A stretch of DNA of 64,000 nt, from NCBI GenBank assembly GCA_022385805.1, contig MU277701.1, positions 245,062 through 309,061 of the forward strand, read 5' to 3'. Below are positions 45,942-57,262 of the stretch, piece after piece. Numbering within the stretch: position 1 is the stretch's first letter; each line of letters starts with the position of its first letter. This DNA is from Pilatotrama ljubarskyi (Eukaryota; Basidiomycota; Agaricomycetes; Polyporales; Polyporaceae). A program made the position numbers and the translations under genes. The notes under the pieces are model-generated. The model was not told the DNA's origin. It ran no database searches and saw only the letters and a list, made by a program, of their open reading frames with translations.

Positions 45942-47167
45942 TCAGACATCCTCCACAGGGCCCGGCGTCACTGGCAGCGTGTCTGTCCAAGTCTTGATCC
46001 GCGCCCAGCACTCACGCACTTCGTCCGGCCATGCCTGCTCGACGCTAGCAAATATCAGGAAGTCGTGGGCATAGCGAGGCAGGATATTCATGGCCTGGTA
46101 GAAGGTGACAGGCGCACCCCCCGTAGTGAGCTGAGCCACTAGCTTCGCGATCGACGGCGCGAAGTTCTCTTGTGCACCAGAGTATATGAGCGTTGGAGGC
46201 CAACGAGGAGGCGGGAGATGTAGTGCGGGAGAGAAGTACGGTCTCGAGAGATTCTCGACTGGCGTGGAACCCAGGAGACCTTTGACGTTGTCAGCGTCGC
46301 TGTGAGGCGTAGTATTGGTCAGTCAGCCGCGTGCGTAGCGAACCGAGGGGCCACTGACGCGCTGAGATCACACCACGGACTGAGCAAGATGACGCCTCCT
46401 GGAGATGGCAGGACGTTGCTTTCGAGGAGGTAGCGCTGCAGAGCAAGTGCGAGGTGTGCACCGGCAGAGTCACCTATGAAGACGATTCGATGCGCCGGTA
46501 TACGCAGGGCATCGAGCAAGTGGTGGTATGCGCATAGCGCCTCTAAAATTTGCAGAGGAAAGCTTCGCTTGGCCCCATCGTCCACAGTGTGGGCGAGGGT
46601 GTACTCTAGAGCTAGAGACAGCTCCTTAGCGAGATGAGATGATGACTGACAACCAAGCACGTACAGAGCACGCACGAGCAGATTTGATGCTGTCACGGTA
46701 CGGAACATCAATCGATACCCACCATTGAATCGAGTTGAGTATGCGCACCTCCAGAAACCCACGAGGAATCCCTGTGTATGCGTACATGTAATGCTGGTCA
46801 TTGGATCGATAAGTAAAGAGTATGCGGACATACGAGCAAAGCCAGACCGCGGGTCTTTCACGGTGCCGAGCCGGTATCCGCCACCGTGGAATTGGAGGCC
46901 GACCCAGCATTCACTGCGCTGGGCTTGCGCAAGCGTTTCATTCAAACTCCTGCGGTGCCACCAGATACCATCCGTAGCATCGAGTCGTATGCCAGCGTCC
47001 GTCGACCATCTCTTCATCTCGTCGCTAACTAGCTCATCGGGAATGGGCGGGATGGTCTCGATCGTCATCACCACTCCTGTTGCCTCTTGCTGTACGGTGG
47101 CGAGCTGCTCTACTGTCCGTTTCCTCCGCAGGCGGTCTACGAAACGAGACAGCTTTGAGCCGTTCAT
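45942..47167 (-). CDS. Alpha/beta hydrolase, esterase/steryl-acetyl-hydrolase-like
   Basis: Five exons on the minus strand: 47167-46834, 46771-46749, 46689-46665, 46611-46344, 46299-45942, giving 335 residues. The motifs follow the HSL-like alpha/beta-hydrolase-3 family: oxyanion-hole FHGGGY, the strand CVLSLEYTLA, the nucleophile elbow IGDSAGAHLALAL, LLSPWCDLS, and a catalytic His in RYAHDFLIF near the end. The family cleaves small esters, for example deacetylating sterols. At the place where the acid residue is normally seen (a G.xE.LrD pattern) the sequence reads SGAQENFAPS, with no Asp. Exons 2 and 3 are 23 and 25 nt. No ATG lies upstream in frame before a stop, so the start is firm, with a possible 5'-UTR intron at about 47180-47215. 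Confidence 0.8.
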
Positions 47168-48920
47168 ATTGATGACCTGTCGAAGATGGAGGTAAATGGT
47201 CAAGAACTCACCCGCGTGCGTCTGTCCGTGACCGAGTTCCCACACAATACACAAGGTGGCTCCAGTAGTCGCCGCAGCCTATGACATTGAACTCGGACCA
47301 CGAGGATAGTATTTCAGCGGCTCCAGCGATAAACAAGACGCAGTGTGGACGACAAGATAGCATGTACGAATCACCGGCTCTGCTCCTCCAGGCGTCGCGC
47401 GAACGCAGCCAGAGCAGCGCGGCCGTATCAACTACAACCGAGCACTAAGACATCCGCAGGTCGCTCTCCGCCCTGTAATGGCACAGACCAGCCACTGGGC
47501 TCGCCGCCGCGAGGCGACGAGGCCGGCCGGTCTGCAATTTGACGTGAGGTGCGTTGGAGAGAACTCGCGCGCCGGCGTCTCCCGCTTTTTGTGCTCGGGC
47601 GGACACGTGGCAGGCCGGGAAGCCGATTTAGATCGGGCGAGTGTCGATCGCGATCTGACGCGCGATCGCGACAAGTCCCAGCGTCGGGAACGCCGTCGCG
47701 CTCTGCTCTGCATTCGACCAACAGTACTGCTATGCAATGCAAGACATGCACTGTTTGCGTCACCGACTGCTCCTATTACATCCCCGACTCCAAACGCCTC
47801 CGCGACCTCCGGCCCCGTTCAATCGCCCCGGAACTCTGAGCTCACTGCAATACATCCATCCGGGATCATGTCGGAGTGCTCCTGCAGTCTACCGGTGCTC
47901 GACATATGTCACTCCCATATAGTCAGTCGCACGGGCGTGGCACGTCCCAGCAGCGCTTTCGCCCCGCAGCAAACCTTGTCCACCTCTCCCAGGCCGCGAG
48001 CCCACGGCCAATCGCACACCCAGCAGTGTGCGCGGGGACGACCATCACCTGTCGTCGCGCTGCCCGGGTGAAACGGTAGCACCCGCGCTACGGTGAGAGC
48101 TCTCTTACAGCAGGACTCAGGTCGATAGACCGTTCGCATTTTACTGTGTTCGTGGAGCACGGAGCGTCCGGACGATCCAGACCGACTGTGGCAAGTCGCA
48201 AGGGGCGCATCGACGACGACTGACGCCGCGTCCCAGGCGCATACCCGTCCATAACTACGTTGGCGACCCCGTAGCCTAAGCTCGCGATGTGATGCTGGCA
48301 TGCAACAGAGTCTTCATGAGTGTTTGCGGGCTGAGCCGATCCCAAGAGGCTACAGACAGCAACACCAGCGGCATCCGGTCGCAGACGCCCTGTCAGAAGC
48401 CGGCGTCCCGGGATCACGGGCAGCGGAGCGAGGTGGCTCTTCCTCCCATACGCGGCTGCATCGCTCCAGGGATCTGTGAAGAAAATAAAATCAATGCGGT
48501 CTATCGACATGAGTCCTGCTGTAATCTGCCTGGGCACTGGTCGCTCGGACACTGCAGCATGTGTGCAACACTCGAACGCGGCGGCGTCCCGGGCTTCGTC
48601 GCATGGGATTATGGATACCGCGGGTCTTGGAAGGGTACCACCATACTGTGCACCCTGCCGCGCCACGCTGCGAGGAGAAGCGGGTACATAAAGCGGGCGT
48701 GCGCGCGCTATTAGAGGGGTCGCAACCCGAGGGTCTTCCTAGCATTACCCTGCCGCACTACCATTACGTCGCGTCATTCCACGGAGCGACCACGCACACG
48801 CTGCAGCTCCGCACCTGGATACAAGAACGGAGACGACGAGACGACGACACCGCGATAGCAGATACCTTGCCATTCGCGCTCGCGCACGCCTACCCACCTC
48901 CGACTCCTAGCAGACGCAGA
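47168..48920. other. Intergenic stretch with an inverted-repeat element
   Basis: Contains the TA-flanked inverted-repeat element at 48108-48521 and the promoter of the DUF6593-like gene. Other frames, including the minus-strand one at 48088-48666, run across the element and have no family match. Confidence 0.45.
48108..48521. mobile_element. Possible Tc1/mariner-type MITE, 414 bp
   Basis: Inverted repeats of 28 bp at 48105-48132 and 48497-48524 match at 27 of 28 positions. The left copy begins TTACAGCAGGACTC and the right copy ends GAGTCCTGCTGTAA. If the terminal TA pairs (48106-48107 and 48522-48523) are the duplicated target, the element is 414 bp with ends starting CAG, as in Tc1/mariner-like transposons. 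There is no transposase inside. The TA duplication is too short to prove insertion on its own, so the class is tentative; the inverted repeat itself is certain. Confidence 0.55.
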
Positions 48921-50330
48921 ATGTCGCTCCTCAAAGCGTTCAAGAGCGTCACCTCGCTGAACGGCTCCCCCTCGGACACGCCCTCGAAGCGCACCCGCAC
49001 TCGATCCCGGTTCTCCTTCCTCCCCCGCCACCTCACTCCCAGCCCGAATCGCAGTCCCCGCGCGCCCGCGCTCGACATTGAGCTCTCCGACGGCGGCGAC
49101 TCCTTCTGGACATCCCCCAACATCATCCAGCGCCGCACCGCGTCCGAGTCCAGGAGCAGAGACGGCGAAGTCACCCTCGAGCGGAGCTTCACGCTCTCCA
49201 TCCTGGAGGGGCGCAAACACCCCGTCGTCGAAGCGGCGCCCCCTACCCTTCCCCCCTCCCACGCGCCGACGTTTCTGCACGCAGACTCGCCGAGGGGGAG
49301 CACGGGGACGAGCAGCACCTGCGTGAGCGGTGGGGATCCGGCAGTATCGGTGACGCTCAAGGCGTCGCCGTCCCCTCCGCCGGTGCCTCCACGGAGCCGG
49401 GCGCGCTCGGCGTCGATGAGTTCGAGCCGCTCTGTGTCCGCGGAGAGGCGCCGCCGGAAGCCGAGCCTGAGGCCGCAGACGCTGGGCCTGCCCGAGGTGG
49501 AGGAGTCGTGGCCGGACGAGGCGTCGGTGCTTTCGCTGCCCCTTTCGCTGTCCGCTTCGCACGAGAAGGGGCTGCCGCCGACGTATTCGACCGCAGGATG
49601 TCCGGGGCATGCGGTCACGTATCGGTTTGCGCAGGCGGGGCCGTTCGGGATGACTCTGGAGGCGGAGAAGGGCCATAAGGGGGAGGATCTGGACGTCTGG
49701 CGGTATCACATTGGCGTGGGCATGAACGTGTTGACGTTAAAGTCGTGGGTGACGAGCGTGCGGAGGGGCGGTGAGGATGGGGTTCTGGTTGCGGAGATCG
49801 AGTGAGTGCTGCAATCATTGCTCGGCTTCGCTTCAAGGCTGATCGTGTTCGTTGTCCACTGTTGAAGGTCGGCAATATCGACAGGAGGCGCTACGGTCAC
49901 GATGGGAGATGTGAGCAGGTCATCGAAGGAGATGTTGTCGAGAACACTAGGGTGAGTTTCGGACAATAGAACAGTCACGGTGATCCGTATTCACAAGATG
50001 TGCGCAGGTCGAAGATGTATTACATCGGCGATGGAACGTCTATTCGATGGAATCTAGGAGAAACGAAGTGGGAGGTGAGTCTGGGCCCTGAACTGAAGCT
50101 GACCACCAGAAAGCACCCATTCTGAGCTCACCACTACTCCGCAGGCGTTCTTCGACACAGTCGAACTGGTAACGTTCTACCCCACACCACCCCGGAAGCT
50201 TGTCATGCAGCCCATCGCTCACCGGTTCTTCGACCACATCGTGGTCGCGCTGCTGCTTCTGACGCGCGAGAAGGAGGACGCAGCGCGAGCGGCGGAAGTC
50301 GAGACCTCGCCTTCCCCGCCGTTGGGCTAA
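48921..50330 (+). CDS. DUF6593-like protein with disordered N-terminus
   Basis: Four exons: 48921-49801, 49868-49951, 50008-50074, 50145-50330, giving 405 residues. The first 240 or so residues are Ser/Pro/Arg-rich and disordered (RTRTRSRFSFLPRHL, PPPVPPRSRARSAS). The C-terminal 170 form a beta-rich domain: VTYRFAQAGPFGMTL, TMGDVSRSSKEMLSRT, then the signature MYYIGDGTSIRWNLGETKWE, and a final helix FFDHIVVALLLLTREKEDA. This matches the DUF6593 pattern (a D-G-x-x-Y/I-x-W core and a hydrophobic C-terminal helix), expanded in Agaricomycetes; its function is unknown. In-frame ATGs upstream of 48921 exist, but similarity and codon bias begin here. Confidence 0.75.
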
Positions 50331-50838
50331 GAATAGCTGAGGGGCGCGCTATAACTATCACCCTCGACTTCCTGTCATAGACTACTCGAGCCCTTGGTCA
50401 TCGCCCTCGTCGAGGCTTCTGGACGTTCTCGCGGCCAATGGGCGCACTGGGCTGCTCGACGAAACGCCAGGAACGCCGTACGCGTCCGACGAAGGAAGGG
50501 GCGGCCGGGCGCGTTTTGGCGATTTGTAGAGTACTGTACACTGTAATACGTCCGCGGATTCGATACGATACGGTGGATTGATAGGACACGCATGTGCTCA
50601 ACTCACCAGACAGCTAGGTTCTGGCTAGACGTGCACGAAGTGGAGCGATGTCTTCCGGACGGCTAGAAGAGATGTCATGCGGCGTATCACCATGCGCGCA
50701 GGAGCGACAGGGAACAAGGCCGTACAGAACATCGCCGATGGAGATGTGTTCGATGTGCGCGCGGGCGAGCGGCAGTGCGCCGGGTGGCGCTCCGATATTG
50801 ATGACGGCGCGGGCGGGGCGGTTACCATGCGCCGGAGT
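50331..50838. other. Intergenic stretch left of the second MITE
   Basis: The 3' flank of the DUF6593-like gene. No features apart from the target duplication at 50831-50838. Confidence 0.4.
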
Positions 50839-51292
50839 AGGACCCCTGATAATCCCAGGGTATCCCGGCCGATAAGCGCTCGTCATCCGGACGGCGTCTA
50901 AGCTTTTGGAGGCCGGATGATGGTCGGGAGTCCGGACACGGAGGCCAAAAATGGCCTTCTCACCCGGCCGATAGTCCGGACATGGGGGACGGGGAGGGAT
51001 GTCGGCCGGTCCCCCATCCGGACATGGGTGGGGGGCAGGGGCCTTAGGCGCCCTGAAAGCGCCGACGTGCCGACGGCAGGGGTCGGTCACGCCGGACCGG
51101 GGGGAGCCCTTATGCTACAGCCCGCCCGGCCCCGCAGGGGCCGGGCGGAAGGTCCGGACATGCCCACCCAGAATCCGCCGGGCGGCCGAAAGTCCGGACA
51201 TTCTGGCCAAAAACCGTCCGGACACGGACCCTCCCAAACACGGGCGCTTATCGGCCGGCCTACCCTGGGATTATCAGGGGTCCTGCCGGAGT
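50831..51292. repeat. 8-bp target-site duplication of the second MITE
   Basis: GCCGGAGT occurs at 50831-50838 and 51285-51292, directly outside the inverted repeats. Confidence 0.85.
50839..51284. mobile_element. 446-bp MITE with 41-bp inverted repeats and 8-bp target duplication
   Basis: The terminal inverted repeats at 50839-50879 and 51244-51284 agree at 39 of 41 positions; the outer end reads AGGACCCCTGATAATCCC. Both ends are bordered by the same octamer GCCGGAGT (50831-50838 and 51285-51292). This is an exact 8-bp target duplication, the size made by hAT and P-type transposases. The interior is non-coding and very GC-rich. It carries the palindromic octamer GTCCGGAC five times (50930, 50974, 51152, 51192, 51216) plus two ATCCGGAC variants (50885, 51016), and a strong hairpin near 51121-51148. 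The repeated octamers are likely transposase-binding sites. Apparent long frames here are by-products of the GC-rich sequence. Confidence 0.88.
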
Positions 51293-51686
51293 GCGGTCGG
51301 CTCAGGCGTGGGCACGGGCACGCCAGGGACAGGAGGTTCCGTCAATTAAAGCCGTAATGTGTGAGAAAGACGGGCTTCTCTTCTCGGTGTGTGTACGAAA
51401 ACAGCAGTTAATGGTTCAGAGTGTGCAGGCAGCGTCCCCGCCGGCGAGCGAGGACAGAGGGAGGGGAGTGGAAGAGGCTGGAAAGCGGGGAGCGGGAGAT
51501 GGGTTTGGACGGGCTGATGTCGCCGGACGGAGCGTCTTTCTGCTGAGTCAGCTGCTCTCTCTCCTCCAGACCGCCTCCTCTCCTCTGCCGCATTATATAC
51601 CTTCGCTCTTTTCGCTCGTTGCTTTCGTACGGTATCCTACAGCCACTAACTCCCCCGCGGCCGCTCCCTGCTCGACGTCGCCCGCA
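51285..51686. promoter_or_regulatory. Promoter and leader of the chitin deacetylase gene
   Basis: Includes a purine-rich block (about 51440-51500), then a pyrimidine-rich block and CATTATATACC at about 51590-51600. The TATATA there lies about 90 bp before the start codon and is a plausible TATA box. Confidence 0.45.
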
Positions 51687-53747
51687 ATGCTCCCCACCAC
51701 GCTCCTCGCAGCGTTCCTCCCCCTCCTCGGCCTCGTCTTCGCCCAGGAGGAGGGCCAGATTTCCGGTCCTACCTCGTCCTCCTCCGCCGCGGGATACTCC
51801 TGCGATGCGAGCAAATGCAAGCTGCCCGATTGCAACTGTGCCAGCACAGATCCACCCGGTGGGCTCAGTCCTGTGAGTAGCATATTCCTCTAACCTTGCC
51901 CGACGCCTTCCCCGCAAGGCACCCCGCCCCAAACGGCGCACAACATGCATGTCTCATCCCCCGTGCCTCTCACCCCGCCCCCGCTCATCGTCCCGTACCT
52001 TGCCCGGCGCCACTCGCTGACCATGTATGCTGTGCACAGTCCGACACGCCCATGTTCGTCGTCTTCACCGCCGACGATGCCGTCCAGAGCTACACCCTCG
52101 ACGCCGTCAACCAGTTCCTCGCCCACCGCAAGAACCCCAACGGCTGCCAGCCCAAGATGACGTACTACACCTCCCTCAACTACACCAACTACACCCTCGT
52201 CACCGACTGGTACGTCGCCGGGAACGAAATCGCGGACCACACGTACGTTCCGTCATCTTGCATTTTCCGCGCCCCCCTTCTCGGGCGCCTCCGCCGGCCT
52301 CCTTCGCTCACCGGAACATTCTGCGCAGAATGACGCACGTAGGCACGCCCCCTGAGGAGGAGGTGACCGGCAACCTCGTCGCCCTGAACCAGCTCGCCGG
52401 CATCCCGCTCAAGGAAATTATCGGCTTCCGCGCGCCGTACCTCAACTACACCGTGGACACCCTCAAGATGCTCGCCAAGCTCGGCTTCACCTACGACTCC
52501 TCCGCGAGCGCGTCCATCCCCGTCACCGAGGACGACACGGACGCGTACTGGCCGTACACCCTCGACTACGGCATGGCGAACGACTGCTTGGTCGTCGACG
52601 GCATGTGCAAGGGCGAGCCGAAGCTCCCCGGCTTCTGGGAGATCCCGATGTATGCGCTCTTTGATGAGCGCGGCGTCGACGGCCCGCATCTCATGGATCC
52701 CTGGTTGTAAGTGATCTTCTCCACTCGAAATACTTGGCCAGTTATAGTAAACGAGGCTCTTAGGGACGCTGCCAACGGCCAGAGCACGGTGAACGACACC
52801 GCGACGCTCGAGTACCTCAAGAGCACCTTCACCGCGCACTACAACGGCAAGCGCCAGCCGCTCGGGCTGTACACGCACCCGATCCACGTCTCGCTCTCCG
52901 TCCCAGGCGCGACGGTCAGCAACTCCACGATCAAGATGATCAACGACTTCCTCGACTGGGCGCAGATGCAGCCTAACAGTGCGTTTCTGCTCGCCATTTC
53001 TCCCAACGCCCCGCGTACTAATGAGCTGCAAACTCTAGCGTGGATCGTGTCCTCGGAGCAGCTCCTCGCGTGGGTGCGCAACCCCGTGCCGGTTTCGCAG
53101 CTCGACTCGTTCGAGCCGCTCAAGTGCTCGACGCCCGCGGTTGACCCGTCCCTCAAGATCTGCAACGGTATTCCGCAGAACGAGGAGGGCCTCCTCGCGC
53201 ACTGCGCGTTCCCTGACTTCCCTTTTTACACCTGCGTACGTCGTATTCGCCTGATTAGAGCTTGACTTGTCTGCTGACCCGAAACCCTTGGGTAGTACGG
53301 CTGCCCCCAGGAGCCGCCCACCCCCGCCCAGCCTAACCCGCCGCAAGCCACCGAAAGCGGTCAGGCGCGCTTCCGCCGTAAGTCCCTATTCCCTCCTCCC
53401 CTTCTCTTTCCGCTGTCCCATACTCACCACGCCTCCCCCGCACAGTCTCCTCGAACTGCTCGACGCCCTTCTGGGACCCGATCAAGGGCGAGTGCATCTG
53501 TAACTCCTCGACCTGCGCCTTCACGGACACGTCGCGCCCCATCGGGCCGAATGGCGCGAACCTCACCGGGGACCAGGTCTCGTCCGGCTCCGCCTCGGGC
53601 GCGTCCGCGACGCAGAGCGCGGACCCGTACATGCCGTTCAACGGCGCGCCCCACGGGGCGGGCGTCTCGACGGGCGTGTGGACGGCGGCGCTCGCCGGCG
53701 TCGTGGGCGCGCTCGTGGGCACGTATGGGGCGGTGGTCGGGTTCTGA
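51687..53747 (+). CDS. Polysaccharide (chitin) deacetylase, CE4 family, GPI-type
   Basis: Seven exons: 51687-51872, 52040-52242, 52329-52706, 52764-52978, 53039-53235, 53296-53377, 53446-53747, giving 520 residues. A signal peptide covers about 1-19, followed by a Cys-rich N-terminal segment (SCDASKCKLPDCNC). The CE4 core runs from about residue 63. Motif 1 reads TADDAV (Asp74/75) instead of the usual TFDDGP. Motif 2 is HTMTH (His129 and His133, metal ligands), joined across intron 2. Motif 3 is GFRAPYL. A C-terminal Cys-rich region, a Ser/Gly-rich stretch and a hydrophobic tail ending GAVVGF indicate a GPI anchor. The family removes acetyl groups from chitin in the cell wall. Intron 1 is long for this window (167 bp). 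Activity with the altered motif 1 is uncertain. Confidence 0.9.
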
Positions 53748-54358
53748 TCGAGTGGGGTTCTCGTGCCGGTGGGTTTGGACTTCGTCACTGCTGCTACGGT
53801 GGCGGGACGCGTCTCACGGACTTCATGACCTCTTTCTTCTCTTGCCCTGGCCCCTTCTCACTTCCCGTCGCACATTTTCACGGACCTCGCATGGCATCGC
53901 GTCGCATGCACACACCACACCACACCACGCCGCATCGCATCAACCCCACGACCGCATACATCCTCGCTCCCCCCATCTAGCATTACTCCGCACAGTACTA
54001 GGTCGCCGCTCGCTTATTCTCGAAGGTCGTGATACAGATACGGACTGGCTAATGGATTCCTAATGGACTTTGAAGACTCTTTTACATCTCAGTGCCCTGC
54101 ATGCATGTAGCGGCCGACTACTGAGTTGCATCGAATCGAGCATCATGGAGCACCGACGAGCTCGGCATAATCGACCTCACTTCACGAGGACTTGAACAAA
54201 GCGCATGTTCACCAAGGAAACAGCGTACATTACAGCACGGTATGTGGTACAGTACAAATACGTTATAACACAGCAATGCACGACAACATGAAAAACTTAA
54301 CGTCCCAGCATCAAGGCAACTCTGAGGTGATGGCCGCCGACCCGTTTGTATGCACACC
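53748..54358. other. Convergent 3' region
   Basis: The 3' flanks of the chitin deacetylase and DUF2235 gene A. A CAC-rich simple stretch lies near 53910-53925. Nothing else was seen. Confidence 0.5.
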
Positions 54359-56455
54359 TCAGTCGACCCAGATGGGCTCGTTGACATACTGCGCCCTGGG
54401 CGTATACGGCCCGCCCTGCAGCCCCTTCGCCTCCATGCGCAACTTCACGCTCCGGTGCACGTAGAACGGCTCGTGGTGCTTCGGCACGACGCGCCCGCGG
54501 CCCAAGTTCATCCTGCAATCCCCGGCGAACCCATCAGCAAACCTCTCTTTATGGGCACCATTCAAAGGCTCACGCCGGAAGCGGGAAGAGTGAGAAAGAG
54601 CAAAGTACTGACATGACGGTATGCATCTCCTTATGTTCCGGCGCCGGCCCCTGGAACCGATGCTTCATCGGGAGAAATTCCAGCGCCCACCAATACGGCG
54701 CGAGAGCGAGCTGGTCGTACACCGGGCTCAGCGCGTCGCGCACCTCGTGCTCTTCTTCGGTGGTTTCTGGGACGGGCGGCGCGACAGTCTTCAGGTGCAC
54801 TTCCGGCTGCGGCTGCACAGGCGGGGGCCGGTCGAGCACGACGGGATGGAGGGCGGCGGGGTTCAGGCCGATGCGCTTGAGCAGCTCGGCGTGAAAGCGG
54901 ATGCCCGTGTTCGTTTTGAAGCATTCACGGATCATCCAGCGGAGGGGTATGCGTGCAAGCGTGTGCGGGACGTCGTTCGCCACTGAACCGCCGCCGACGT
55001 CTATGCAGTCTTCAGTCTCACTGCGATCCGAGATTCACAGGGATTGAAACGCACCACAGTGACATCCGGCGAACCAGACCTCGAGCACGTCCGTGGTGCC
55101 CTTGGAGTCCGGGTCATTCTCGCTAAACTGGCGCTCGAGCTTTCTCTGCTTCGCGACTTCGCTAGGGGTTTTCTTGTGGTGCTCCCGCACGCCCACCCGA
55201 GTGGCGTACTCCGTATCGCTTTTGGGCATGTCGCCGGGCTGCGTGCCGCGTGCGGCCTGGTGCTTGGTTGCGTGCTGGTAGAGATTCGCCTGGAAACGGG
55301 CGCGGTGCTCGTCCAAGGATAGGGCATGTCGGAAGACACGGATGGCCGTGTTCGAAGACGTGAAGGGAAGCGTATGAGGGATGACGCCAACGGACGACAC
55401 CGTGTCCCTTCGAAGTGTTCATGCATGAGCTTCGCAGCAACCATGATTGACGGACATGAAGGCGTACCAAACTCCGATGAAGTCAATGTCAACGTCGATC
55501 GAGAACGCCTTCTTGAACGCAGTGGACTGTTTCCAGCCGAACTCGTCGTCGCGCGTGAACATTTTGTAGGCGAATGGCACCTGCTGGTGGTTGCAGGCCG
55601 GTAGCAGTCCAACCTATGAGTCCAGGCCGTCAGATCACTGCATCTGAGTGAGTCCTGAGCACGGACGAACCTTGTGGATCATACCTGCGAGTGCGCGAGC
55701 GGTGTATGCGCCGCGCGAGAACCCAAAAAGGCAGATCTTGTCCCCTGCTTGGTCTAAGTCATTTTAGTAACGGCTCGATCTTGAGGCGGGCAAGCAGGCA
55801 CTTACAGTTCTGCATGAGGAATTCGTATCCCCCTGTCAAAATCACTCCTCAGTACGATTGCCTGCTGACTACTGGGCCCGGTATACCGACCTTGTACATG
55901 GGAACTGAGATTCCAAGCGATCATCTCGTCGAGTACCCTGTCGACCTTCGCACGCAAAGGGGAGGCAACCTGCGGGGTAGTATATGTCCCGATGCCAGAC
56001 TACACCCGATACGTAAGATGTTTGTCTGCGTCGTTGGAATCGGAGGGGTATCTTACCTGGTAATACACCATCTGTTCGTTGCGGTCATCCTTTTTGAGCA
56101 TGCTGAAGAAAGAGATGACGTTCGAGTTCTACGAGCGCAGATCGGATGTAATCAGGATCGGCGGCGGCGGCGGTAGAACGCGCGCGAGAATGGAACGCAC
56201 ATCAGTGTCGAACTGGTCGCCCGTGCCATCGAAGCACAGCACGAGTGTCCGCGCGGGATGATAGGGCGGAACGATGTCCGAATCCCCCGTCTCGCTCGAT
56301 GATGAGTGTCGGGACATTCTCGGAGAGTCTGTGGGGACGGTGGAAGGATAGCGGGTAGACTTGCCCCAGGTCGACGTGGGAGACTGTTCCGCGTCGGTGG
56401 ACGAAGATTGCTGGGGCGAGCTGAGTGCAGGGGGGTTAGCCGGGGTCGCAGGCAT
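54359..56455 (-). CDS. DUF2235 alpha/beta hydrolase, paralog A
   Basis: Nine exons on the minus strand: 56455-56201, 56128-56057, 55999-55891, 55832-55806, 55753-55671, 55613-55468, 55407-55055, 55000-54613, 54512-54359, giving 528 residues. After a Ser/Pro-rich N-terminus come the DUF2235 motifs: TLVLCFDGTGDQFD, NSNVISFFSMLKKDD, QMVYYQSGIGTY, the nucleophile elbow LFGFSRGAYTARAL (Ser167), IDFIGVWDTVSSVG, and CHCDVGGG with Asp349. The family belongs to the alpha/beta hydrolases and is distantly related to the Tle1 phospholipase effectors of bacterial type VI secretion; the fungal substrate is unknown. There is no signal peptide, so it is probably cytosolic. The next gene upstream is a close paralog with the same intron layout. 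Confidence 0.9.
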
Positions 56456-57262
56456 GACGGCGTAGGCGAGAGTCGGGGTGCAGGAGATGGACGAGGACTT
56501 ATAGGATGGGATGAGCGCCTCGGTTGACGAGTGTGACGTCTGGGATGTGCACAACTGCAGGGAAGTGTGGCACCTGGTCCCGAGCTGGGTGGCATATATG
56601 CAGTCGTGGGACGCGCATCCTGTCTTCTGCTCGGGGGCTCGTCTCCGGAGGTATGGAAGCACAGCCAGATCGGGCAGCGCAGATGCGGCGAACGCCATTT
56701 CATGCCATCGGCAGACGCGCCCTGAGCCTGTCACGTCCACGCACAAACCCACCCGCGCCCCGCCGTCTCGCATCGCCGTCCGGAACGTGGACTCGCCGGT
56801 CTATGCGCTAGCCAGTCGGTTGAGGCACAGCCACTCCGCCTCGACATACATGGAGCGCCCGCCATCGCCTGGCAGGCTCGGCGGCTGGGTATTTGAACTC
56901 TATCCGGATGCAGCCAAAGCCTCCGATGGCAGCGGTGGTGTCTCCGAAGCGGTTAGCAAGATCATCTTATCAGCAGTGGCCATACCTCATCGAGCATAGG
57001 CGCTACGCCATGGCCGCCCTCGTACGTCCTCGCGGGCTGCAGAGCGCTCAGAAACGAGCAGCGATACCACTTATTACTTCGAGCATATGGCTGTGAGCAT
57101 ACTTCCACGGTCATGAGTTCCAAAGCACGCTTAACGAGCCGAGATGGTTCCAAAACACGCACCAAAGTATCTATATACACTGTAGATTGCGCCCGATTCC
57201 ACTGTGAACATACTGTTCAAGGACCGCGCAACCCTCATGCAACCCTCGCCTCTCCTCGACGC
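56456..57262. other. Spacer between the two DUF2235 paralogs
   Basis: About 0.8 kb with the promoter of paralog A and the 3' UTR of paralog B. The A reading frame is open upstream of its start to about 56773, but that stretch has no similarity to B and is treated as non-coding. Confidence 0.5.

Noticed and set aside
48088..48666. 192-codon minus-strand frame
   Set aside because: It runs through the inverted-repeat element; its two similar segments come from the repeat arms, not from a protein repeat.
50614..51357. Several long frames across the second MITE
   Set aside because: They cross the inverted repeats and target duplication and reflect GC-rich non-coding sequence.
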